From assembly GCA_945861565.1 (NCBI GenBank), contig CAMAUY010000048.1, forward strand, positions 1 through 37,116: a stretch of DNA of 37,116 bases, read 5' to 3'. Under the pieces are notes generated by a model that was given only the letters and a program-made list of their open reading frames with translations, made no database searches and was not told the DNA's origin. Origin of the DNA: Akkermansia muciniphila (lineage in GTDB: Bacteria > Verrucomicrobiota > Verrucomicrobiia > Limisphaerales > UBA9464). The stretch's first letter is position 1. Each line of letters starts with the position of its first letter. Made by a program: the position numbers and the translations under genes. Positions 1 through 6,622 of the stretch are shown here, in pieces.

Positions 1-1
1 C

Positions 2-76
2 GCTGAGGTTGCGACCTTGCGCACGGATAAGTTCAGTTTTGATCACCGGAGCATCCTTTCGGAAAATCCGATGTAA
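2..76 (+). CDS. C-terminal tail of a gene cut by the window edge, unidentified
   Basis: The frame starting at base 2 is open for 24 codons and ends in TAA at 74-76. The tail ends with residues SILSENPM. No family is recognisable from so short a piece. It lies on the same strand as the DUF1501 gene that starts 201 bases later. In PVC bacteria such genes often follow a PSD1-type cytochrome gene, but the tail does not resemble a typical PSD1 C terminus, so no function is proposed. The 77-277 gap shows no clear promoter or hairpin. Confidence 0.3.
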   Translation, partial: AEVATLRTDKFSFDHRSILSENPM

Positions 77-277
77 GTCCCGCAAAATCGCTCCACCGAC
101 CTCTGATTACCTCGCTAACCTAAGCCCAAATCTGAGTGGCATTGGGCAGGATGCCGGCGCTCCCAGGCAGGCTTGATGCAGCCCTGCCAAACTCAAACCA
201 AGCGGACTCAAGCGTTGACAGTTTAGCGAGAGCTGAACGAGGATCGACACGCTCTCGAATCGGACTTTTTTCATTGC

Positions 278-1657
278 GTGAAGACTCCAGAAAGCGACAC
301 CCGTTCGCGGTCGATCGCCCACAGTTTCGGCCGGCGCGCGTTCCTTCGCGCCGGCGCTCTCGCAGGCCTCGGTCTCTCGTTGCCGCAGCTTCTGGCTGCA
401 AAATCCGTCGGTAAGTCGTCCCGCGCCGACTCGTGCATCGTCATTTTTCTCAATGGCGGCCCCAGTCACCTCGACATGTGGGACATGAAACCCGACGCGC
501 CGTCGGAAATACGCAGCCCGTTCGCGTCCATTCCCACCACGGTTCCGGGCGTTCACTTCTCCGAATATCTGCCGCGACTCGCGAAACAGATGCATCATTG
601 CACGCTCGTTCGCTCGATGAACCACAGCGTGAACAACTCACACGCAGCGGCGGTTTATGCGGCATTGACCGGACACGACCGCGGCGAACTGGGCGGCGGT
701 GCCACGCCGGGCGATCATCCGAACCTGGGTTCGGTGCTGGCCAAACTGCTGCCAGCGGTTCCATCGGCTTTCCCCTATGTTGCGCTGCCCTACATGACGA
801 AGGAAGGTGCGGGTGGCCCGCTCCAACCGGGCTTCCTCGGCGGCATCATCGGCTCGAATCACGACCCATTCTGGGTGCTCGACGACGCGAACGCGGCGGG
901 TTTCCGCGTGCGCAATCTGGCGTTGCCAGAGGATGTCTCGACGTCGCGGATGGCCGGGCGCAGTGAACTGCTCGCGAGTCTCGAACGGCCCTTTGAACTC
1001 AAGCAACGCCGCGCCAGCCTGATGTATGACGTGATGAGCGCAAATCAGCGCCGCGCCTTCGACATGCTCACTTCCGACGCCGCGCAACGCGCCTTCCAGG
1101 TCGACCACGAGCCCGCTCCGGTGCGTGATTCGTACGGACGCAACATTTACGGCCAGAGTGTGCTGCTGGCACGACGGCTCATCGAGGCGGGTACACGCGT
1201 CGTGACCATGTCCTGGGCGCCGGACGCGAACGCGACATGGGACACTCATGGTGACAATTTCAACAAGCTGAAGAATACGTTGCTACCGCAGTTCGACGCC
1301 GCCGCCAGCAGCTTGCTCGCGGAACTCGCCGACCGTGGGATGCTCGAACGTACGCTGGTCGCCGTGCTCGGCGACTTTGGACGCTCGCCGCGGATCAATG
1401 CGGGCGCGGGTCGCGACCACTGGAACGCGTGTTATTCGATCCTGCTCGCCGGCGGCGGACTCAAGCGGGGGCTCGTTTATGGAGCGAGCGACCGGACTGG
1501 CTCCGTTCCCGCCGAAAGTCCTGTTTCCCCCGGCGATATCATCGCGACGCTTTATCACCTGCTCGGTGTGGACCCGCACATGAACATTTATGACGTGCTC
1601 GACCGACCGCATCCGCTTGTGCCCACCGGCCGAGTGATGGACGAACTCATTAGCTGA
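278..1657 (+). CDS. DUF1501 domain protein with Tat signal
   Basis: A 459-residue protein of the DUF1501 family, related in fold to the alkaline phosphatase/sulfatase group and common in Planctomycetes and Verrucomicrobia. The start is GTG. The N terminus has a twin-arginine export signal (RRAFLRAG, arginines at 19-20) followed by a hydrophobic stretch to about residue 41, so export folded to the periplasm is expected. Family-typical segments are FLNGGPSHLDMWDMKP (residues 57-72) and GDFGRSPRI near residue 365, followed by a GRDHW motif; their Asp and His residues are plausible metal ligands. Length is normal. The substrate is unknown. DUF1501 genes usually pair with a PSD1 cytochrome gene; here that partner would lie upstream, outside the window. 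A second DUF1501 gene lies at 23876-25318. Confidence 0.9.
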   Translation: MKTPESDTRSRSIAHSFGRRAFLRAGALAGLGLSLPQLLAAKSVGKSSRADSCIVIFLNGGPSHLDMWDMKPDAPSEIRSPFASIPTTVPGVHFSEYLPRLAKQMHHCTLVRSMNHSVNNSHAAAVYAALTGHDRGELGGGATPGDHPNLGSVLAKLLPAVPSAFPYVALPYMTKEGAGGPLQPGFLGGIIGSNHDPFWVLDDANAAGFRVRNLALPEDVSTSRMAGRSELLASLERPFELKQRRASLMYDVMSANQRRAFDMLTSDAAQRAFQVDHEPAPVRDSYGRNIYGQSVLLARRLIEAGTRVVTMSWAPDANATWDTHGDNFNKLKNTLLPQFDAAASSLLAELADRGMLERTLVAVLGDFGRSPRINAGAGRDHWNACYSILLAGGGLKRGLVYGASDRTGSVPAESPVSPGDIIATLYHLLGVDPHMNIYDVLDRPHPLVPTGRVMDELIS

Positions 1658-1737
1658 CACGAATCGGGACCAAGAACTGCGGGCTTCGAGGGACAGCGCT
1701 CTTGCGGTAGTCAGGCCCAGAGCCATATCGTTCTCGA

Positions 1738-2562
1738 ATGCGACATTTCCCGCCGAACCTTATGCGTCCAGTCACCGTCCGACCGGTCAGGGCGGCCTTC
1801 ACCCTGATCGAATTGCTCGTGGTGATCGCCATTATCGCCATTTTGGCCGGGATGCTACTGCCGGCCTTGAGCCGGGCGAAGGGCAAGGCCCTAGGCATCA
1901 GTTGCGCGGCGAATTGCAAGCAACTGCAAACCGCCCTGCAGCTCTACACGGACGATCACGCGGACCGGTACGTCAACAACCACGGAGTCGGCCAAACCCG
2001 TACGGAAACAAACACCTGGGCCAATAATATTATCGATTGGAATGACAGCCCCGGGAACACCAACCTCATCCTGCTCACCGCCGCAAAATTCGCCGCGTAC
2101 CTCGGAAAAACACCCGGCACGTTCAAGTGTCCCGCGGATCGGTCCCGAGCCGACAACGGACCGCGGATCCGCAGCTATGCCCTGAATTCACTCGTCGGCG
2201 ACCCGGGTGAACTGACCAACCGGTTTAACCCCTCCTACATTCAGTTCTTCAAGGAGGCCGATGTCCAAAACCCGTCGGGGGTTTTCGCATTTCTCGATGA
2301 ACACCCGGACACCATCAATGACGGGTTCTTTATGAACCGCCTCGATGAGGACCCAAAATGGGGCAATCTGCCGGCCTCCTATCACAACGGCTCCGGGATC
2401 TTCAGCTTCCTGGACGCCCACGTGGAATCGAAACGCTGGGTCGTCACGCATCCCGAAGGCACCATTCGCCCGAATATCAAAGGTGGAGCCGGCGGCATTT
2501 TCCCTGCAAAACCCACCACCGACTGGGATTGGGTCAAAGAGCGCACGGGCCGGCGGCATTGA
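1738..2562 (+). CDS. Type II secretion/type IV pilin-like pseudopilin
   Basis: A 274-residue pseudopilin. After a basic leader of about 20 residues comes the class III signal [19 protein letters not shown], with Phe at +1 (residue 21) and the invariant Glu at +5 (residue 25). The residue before the cleavage point is Ala rather than the usual Gly, a variant often seen in Verrucomicrobia. The hydrophobic helix would anchor the protein in the inner membrane until it is processed by prepilin peptidase and assembled. The C-terminal part ([17 protein letters not shown]) resembles the H-X9-DG end of the large PVC pseudopilin families. An internal ATG at 1762 would also keep the signal. It stands alone without secretion genes, as most of these do. 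The exact role is unknown. Confidence 0.88.
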   Translation: MRHFPPNLMRPVTVRPVRAAFTLIELLVVIAIIAILAGMLLPALSRAKGKALGISCAANCKQLQTALQLYTDDHADRYVNNHGVGQTRTETNTWANNIIDWNDSPGNTNLILLTAAKFAAYLGKTPGTFKCPADRSRADNGPRIRSYALNSLVGDPGELTNRFNPSYIQFFKEADVQNPSGVFAFLDEHPDTINDGFFMNRLDEDPKWGNLPASYHNGSGIFSFLDAHVESKRWVVTHPEGTIRPNIKGGAGGIFPAKPTTDWDWVKERTGRRH

Positions 2563-2642
2563 CCCCGCGTCAATCGCCCAGGAACCCCTGTCGCCCCCGT
2601 CCAGTCCCGCTCGCTCGGGCCGCTCCTTTCGGCGGCTCCTGC

Positions 2643-3686
2643 TCACTTCCCGCCGAGCAGGTGCTCGATCACCAGCTGGTCGAGGTCCTGATAGTTGCGG
2701 TCGGCGATCAAGCGTTCCGCCTGCTTCTCCGGATAACTGCGCGCCTTCTCCAGCAGCCGGAGGAACGTATCGCGTGAATTGGACAAGTGCGCGCTCCACT
2801 GCTCCGGCTGCGTGGTCCGAAACGGATGCACGTCGAAGCACACATATTCGCCCTTCTGCCCATAGCCATTTCGCTCGAGCGCCCGAACCTGATTAAAGGC
2901 CACCCGCAGATTGCTGCTCCCGAAAGGCTTATCCTGATCAAACTTCAACCCGTTCTGATCATTCAAATGCAATGACCAGAGCTTCCCAAACGCCATCGCG
3001 AAGTCGATCTCGTCCGCCGGATCCAACCCCGCCAGAATCGCATGCGCTGACTCGATCAAACACCCGACGCGCTTGGGATCGCGGGTCAACTGCGCCACCG
3101 CCAGCGCATGGCCGATCGTGGGCACATACGCGACGTCCATCGGCTCATTGGGTTTAGGTTCGATGGACAGCCGGATTTTCTTATCGTGCGCAAGCATCGC
3201 ATCCAACGCCGCAACGAGGAGATCCACACAACGCCGGCCGTTCTTCGACTCGCGAATATAGGTGCCTTCCCGCGCAAGCCAAAGCACCAGGAGATCGGTC
3301 CCCAGGACGTTCGCGATGTCAATCGACCGCCGAGACCGGTCAATCGCATACTGACGATTCTTCGGGTCGTTTGAAGTATATCCTCCATCGACCGTGTTCG
3401 GGTGAAACCAAAGCCGCGGTGCAACCATCTCGGCCGTGATGCCCTCGCCATCGAGTCGCTTCTTTAATTCCTTCGCCTCCTTCAGCACTTGCGCCCCGCT
3501 TTTACCATCGATGTCCGGCACCGCGTCGTCGTCATGAAACATCATCGCCTCGAAGCCGATCTTCTTTAGCTCGGCAATCTTTCGGTCGAAGGAAATCTCC
3601 GTCCGGGTCGGCGGTCCATAGGGGTCCTGTCCGGCACTCCAATTCCAGGGGCCGGTGCAAAAGCGGTAGATGTTTGATTTGGCCAT
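2643..3686 (-). CDS. xylA: Xylose isomerase-like TIM-barrel protein (class I XylA type)
   Basis: A 347-residue TIM-barrel enzyme that would interconvert an aldose and a ketose in the cytoplasm. Residues matching the class I (actinobacterial) xylose isomerase active site are present in order: His51 and Asp54 in FHDDD, the GGYTSND segment at 101-107, VLWLAREG at 134-141, Glu176 and Lys178 in EPKPNEP, Glu212 and His215, Asp243, Asp250 and Asp252 in the LNDQNGLKFDQD segment, and Asp285. The usual NPExGHE segment reads differently here (IESAHA), so the natural sugar may not be xylose. The frame is open to 3809, but homology begins at ATG 3686, which is chosen; there is no clear Shine-Dalgarno. It runs towards the pseudopilin gene and away from the next gene. 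No xylulokinase is nearby. Confidence 0.82.
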   Translation of the reverse strand: MAKSNIYRFCTGPWNWSAGQDPYGPPTRTEISFDRKIAELKKIGFEAMMFHDDDAVPDIDGKSGAQVLKEAKELKKRLDGEGITAEMVAPRLWFHPNTVDGGYTSNDPKNRQYAIDRSRRSIDIANVLGTDLLVLWLAREGTYIRESKNGRRCVDLLVAALDAMLAHDKKIRLSIEPKPNEPMDVAYVPTIGHALAVAQLTRDPKRVGCLIESAHAILAGLDPADEIDFAMAFGKLWSLHLNDQNGLKFDQDKPFGSSNLRVAFNQVRALERNGYGQKGEYVCFDVHPFRTTQPEQWSAHLSNSRDTFLRLLEKARSYPEKQAERLIADRNYQDLDQLVIEHLLGGK

Positions 3687-3917
3687 GATGATGATGTCGG
3701 CCGCAAAGGTAGAAATCCTGAAGCCAGTCGCGAGAAAAATCGGCGATAAGCCACCGATCAATTCGATCTCCCCACCTCCGAAGCAGCCGAGGCCCGTTTG
3801 CTCGATCAATGTGGGTGATTCTAAAACTCGTGAAGATTTTTGTCTTTGAACCCGTTTGTGTGCACCTTTTCGTGATTCGACTGTCGCAACCGGCGGGCTG
3901 CTGATCCAATTACTGCT

Positions 3918-4760
3918 TTGAAATCCACCCTAAAACTCGGCCTCCGGAAGGCCTTCCACGCGTGTCTGGGTGTCATTCCACCGGCCGATCGGGCGGCGGT
4001 GAGCCAGTATTTGCAGGGAGGCCTCATCCAAGCCCAGCATCGACTCCTCTCGATGGCCTATCAGGAACGCGTCCGGGCAGGGCACCCCCTGCCGTCGTTT
4101 CAGGACGCCGCGTTTCAGCAGCTTTCGCAAAACGGTGAAGATGGCATCCTGCTGATGCTCTTTGCCGTGCTCGGCACCCGCAGCCGGATTGCCGTCGAGA
4201 TGTGCGTCGAGTCCGGGATTGAATGCAATTCCGCCAATCTTGTGGTCAATCACGGTTGGAGCGCGTTGTTGTTTGACGGAGATGATCGAAAATTGGCCGT
4301 GGGGCGGAAGTTCTATTCACGCGTGTTTGGAGTCCGCACGTGCCCGCCGCGTTTGGTACGGGCTTGGATCACCGCTGAGAATGCAAACACGTTAATCGAA
4401 GAAAACGGAATCCGAGGTGAAGTCGATCTTCTCTCCTTGGACCTGGATGGAGTCGATTATTGGATCTGGAATGCGATTACCGTGATCCAGCCAAGGGTGG
4501 TGGTTCTCGAGTACAACAATCTCTGGAAGGCAGAAGACGCTGTCACGGTTCCCTACCGCGCCGATTTTGCAGCGGAGTTTGGTCCCGACGGTCCCGAATA
4601 CGCGGGTGCTTCGTTGGCCGCGTTTCAGAAGCTAGGCCTGGCCAAGGGGTACCGATTAGTAGGAATTGACCCGTCGGGCGTAAACGCCTTCTTCCTGCGG
4701 AATTCGGAGGGTCTCCAATGGTTTCCTGTCTCCTCAGCAGAATCTGTGGGTACAATTTGA
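3918..4760 (+). CDS. FkbM-like methyltransferase-type protein
   Basis: A 280-residue protein starting at TTG 3918. Residues 70-76 (SQNGEDG), the EMCVESGIECNSANL segment around 94-108 and GWSALLFDGD around 113-122 resemble the nucleotide-binding half of the FkbM-like, SAM-dependent methyltransferase group often linked to surface glycans. A later segment, LLSLDLDGVDYWIW, fits the carboxyl end of a central strand in the same fold. There is no signal peptide or membrane segment, so a cytoplasmic site is likely. No glycan genes are adjacent, so the substrate is unknown. The assignment rests on motif resemblance. A weaker alternative is a general hypothetical protein of this fold with no methyl-transfer activity. 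Confidence 0.6.
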   Translation: MKSTLKLGLRKAFHACLGVIPPADRAAVSQYLQGGLIQAQHRLLSMAYQERVRAGHPLPSFQDAAFQQLSQNGEDGILLMLFAVLGTRSRIAVEMCVESGIECNSANLVVNHGWSALLFDGDDRKLAVGRKFYSRVFGVRTCPPRLVRAWITAENANTLIEENGIRGEVDLLSLDLDGVDYWIWNAITVIQPRVVVLEYNNLWKAEDAVTVPYRADFAAEFGPDGPEYAGASLAAFQKLGLAKGYRLVGIDPSGVNAFFLRNSEGLQWFPVSSAESVGTI

Positions 4761-4795
4761 ATGTACTCAGATGGAAGTTGCATGCTATCAATGAA

Positions 4796-5848
4796 TTACA
4801 GTGCTACTGAACTCACCAACGTTTTACCACTGATCCCCTGGGGAGCTGGCCGAGCTTTCCAGCAGCAGGCAGGCGAGCGGCGGCGACGAGCTTTGAGCCT
4901 ACAGCTCGCGTCGCTGCCGGTCGCCACGCGTAACGGACTCGCCTGCCTGCTGCTAGAAAGCGTCATTTTCACCCACAAATTATCCGGAAGAGCCGGATTC
5001 TCTTTGTCCAAAACACGGGCGGTCAGAACCACATTGGGGCCGGCCCGGGTTAGGGCAATAGCGACCACAATGTTGGTATTCCTGATTGGGGCCTTCTCGT
5101 ACCAGAAAGTGGCGGAGCCCCAGTCAGAACTCCACTTGGCGATTTTAATGAAATCGCGCCCTTTCAGGAAAATGTAAGTGTGGTCATAGTCCCGGGGGAC
5201 TTCCATCATGGTCGTATTCGTCGCGTCCTCACTCAAGGCCACCAACTCAGCGCGGAATTCGACTGTTTGGCCATCAGCCAGGCTCCAGTTCTTTACGATG
5301 CCGCCCTCCGTCAAGGTGTCCCACGGGTACAGGGTCCGCACCCCCGGCCAAGAACCGTCGGCGGTGAACTGGCCGTTGGTCTCCTTGATCCCGCCCGTGC
5401 CCCCGGAGGTGTGGATCAGGAACCAGCCCGTAAGCGTGTTGTCATCAAAGTTGTCGCTGAAGATTTTGGTGCTCACAGGACTGAACCTCATGACGTGCAG
5501 CCGTGCCACGGCACTGGTTCTCGCACCCGTGGTGTTGGTAATGACCACGCGATAGTCACCCGCGTCCCACGGCTGAACGTCGGTCAGGACCAGTGCGGCA
5601 TTGGTGCGGTCCGCGAGATCGGCAAAACCATTGCCCGGGTTTTTCTGCCACTGGTAAGCGAGCGGCGCGGTACCCGTCGCCCTGACCTGAAAGGTTGCGG
5701 TCGTGCCGGGAGCTGTGGCCTGGGCTGCAGGCTGGCTGGTGATGACGGGCTGGCTAAAACAGATGCTGGCGGTGGCCAGGAATACCGCCGACGTGAGGAG
5801 AACACTGAACATCGAAGTTCGGTTTGGCATGGTTTGATTCGTTTTCAT
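4796..5848 (-). CDS. Secreted Ig-like domain protein with disrupted C terminus
   Basis: A 350-residue exported protein. The start at ATG 5848 is supported by AAGGA five bases upstream. A Sec signal peptide covers about residues 1-32. An immunoglobulin-like domain follows (about 34-118; QPAAQATAPGTTATFQV, then the Trp of YQWQK and the DAGDYRV strand). Residues 125-290 form a region with lectin/laminin-G-like character (DNFDDNTLTGW, DYDHTYIFLKGRDFIKIAKW), a layout usual in extracellular PVC proteins. After about residue 295 the sequence turns into Arg/Ser/Ala-rich residues because a 106-bp palindromic element (4855-4960) lies in the frame. As 106 is not a multiple of three, the original end is lost. 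The protein may still be made with an altered tail. Its ligand is unknown. Confidence 0.7.
   Translation of the reverse strand: MKTNQTMPNRTSMFSVLLTSAVFLATASICFSQPVITSQPAAQATAPGTTATFQVRATGTAPLAYQWQKNPGNGFADLADRTNAALVLTDVQPWDAGDYRVVITNTTGARTSAVARLHVMRFSPVSTKIFSDNFDDNTLTGWFLIHTSGGTGGIKETNGQFTADGSWPGVRTLYPWDTLTEGGIVKNWSLADGQTVEFRAELVALSEDATNTTMMEVPRDYDHTYIFLKGRDFIKIAKWSSDWGSATFWYEKAPIRNTNIVVAIALTRAGPNVVLTARVLDKENPALPDNLWVKMTLSSSRQASPLRVATGSDASCRLKARRRRSPACCWKARPAPQGISGKTLVSSVAL
4855..4960. repeat. 106-bp palindromic element inside the Ig-protein gene
   Basis: The ends, 4855-4877 and 4938-4960, are inverted copies of 23 bp differing at one base (left arm begins CTTTCCAGCAGCAGGCAGGC). Inside them, a second inverted pair (around 4878-4895 and 4902-4919) continues the fold, so the single strand could form a long hairpin. 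There is no ORF and no obvious target duplication. This is a MITE- or REP-like element; no other copy occurs in the window. Confidence 0.75.
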
Positions 5849-6044
5849 CGGAATCCTTGGCTATAGCGCTTGAGTTTGCGGGGCACTCTCCTTCATGGCG
5901 CGCCCCCGGCCCCGGCGCGACGCCGTTCTTGGCAAAAGCTGACCTCCGGTTGCACTGCTCCCGCGGCCCGGGGAGCGTCGTTCGTGCAATGAAACCCGTC
6001 CGGCGTGGTGATGGCAAAGGCTGCCGTGTCCGCAGCGTCCAACT

Positions 6045-6062
6045 GGAACGGTGTCCAAGATT
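6045..6062 (+). repeat. Solo copy of the IS-end-like 18-mer
   Basis: GGAACGGTGTCCAAGATT matches 17 of the 18 bases (GAACGGTGTCCAAGATT) of the inverted ends at 21347-21364 and 22560-22577. No transposase is near it, so it may be a remnant or a preferred target. Confidence 0.5.
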
Positions 6063-6084
6063 CGGAGTCAGCTTAGGGGGCTTA

Positions 6085-6134
6085 GGGGTCAGGGAATAGT
6101 AATGTACGATAATACATTACTATTCCCTGACCCC
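6085..6134. repeat. Perfect 22-bp inverted repeat (REP-like hairpin)
   Basis: Arms 6085-6106 and 6113-6134 are perfect inverted copies (left arm begins GGGGTCAGGGAATAGTAATG) around the 6-base loop CGATAA. It is not followed by a T-run and lies upstream of both flanking genes, so it is not a usual terminator. It resembles the hairpins mobilised by REP-associated or IS200-like tyrosine transposases, but none is encoded here. Confidence 0.7.
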
Positions 6135-6210
6135 AAATGACGCACGAGCAGGGCTACGTCTGCGTGCTACCTGTCGCCCCGCTGGGGCTTGAACACTGCG
6201 CGCGTCGAAA

Positions 6211-6230
6211 CCCATGGCTCGCGCCATGGG
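6211..6230. repeat. Short perfect hairpin CCCATGG/CCATGGG
   Basis: Arms 6211-6217 and 6224-6230 are perfect inverted 7-mers with loop CTCGCG. Intergenic and without a T-run. Probably another REP-like palindrome. Confidence 0.4.
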
Positions 6231-6440
6231 CTACGGTCTGGCGGCGCTCCGCGCCTTCCGAGTCTGAGCTCCTATTCTCCTTTGCGACCTTTGTGATCCA
6301 CCAATGAACACTTCGGTAACTCGTTGCAAGTTAGGTTCACTGGCGCAGCACACAAAATCCCCCTTTGGCCGTTTCTTTGTGTGAGGAATTTATGAGGATT
6401 TTGGCCTCACACCCGCGGGGTGCCCCCTGATCCGCGGATA

Positions 6441-6516
6441 GAACCAAGGATAAACGCCGATAGACGCAGATTCCATGCCCTTTCTATCCGCGTCAATCCG
6501 TGTTCATCCGCGGTTC
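6441..6516. repeat. Dispersed imperfect palindrome, copy 1
   Basis: The left arm (GAACCAAGGATAAACGCC..., 6441-6470) is an imperfect inverted copy of the right arm (6483-6516, ending TCATCCGCGGTTC). The same design occurs at 16460-16564, and a half copy lies at 34663-34677. This is a dispersed repeat family with no coding capacity. Confidence 0.65.
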
Positions 6517-6554
6517 TCCTCTCCTTATCCGCGGATTTGGGGTGCCAACTCCTC

Positions 6555-6606
6555 CTTGCGTCCACCCGGGATCCCCTTAGCCTCGGACTCTTCTTTTGGA
6601 CGCAAG
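6555..6606 (+). promoter_or_regulatory. Leader hairpin just upstream of gcvP
   Basis: CTTGCGTCCA (6555-6564) and TGGACGCAAG (6597-6606) are perfect inverted 10-mers around a 32-base loop, ending 16 bases before the gcvP ATG. gcvP has no clear Shine-Dalgarno in this space. The structure could influence transcription or translation of gcvP. It shows no glycine-riboswitch core that I can recognise. Confidence 0.4.
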
Positions 6607-6622
6607 ATCTTGATTTACTGCA

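Larger units (their letters stand above)
5849..6622. other. Gene-free region rich in palindromes
   Basis: 774 bases between the divergent Ig-protein gene and gcvP. No convincing gene is visible. The region holds a copy of the IS-end-like sequence (6045-6062), a perfect long hairpin (6085-6134), a short hairpin (6211-6230), an imperfect dispersed repeat (6441-6516) and a leader hairpin just before gcvP (6555-6606). Short minus-strand frames at 5861-6058 look like decayed coding sequence at best. Confidence 0.6.

Noticed and set aside
6416..6622. Glycine riboswitch before gcvP
   Set aside because: No recognisable aptamer core; only a simple long-range hairpin is seen.
5849..6622. CRISPR array
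   Set aside because: The repeats are palindromes of different families with no regular repeat-spacer pattern.
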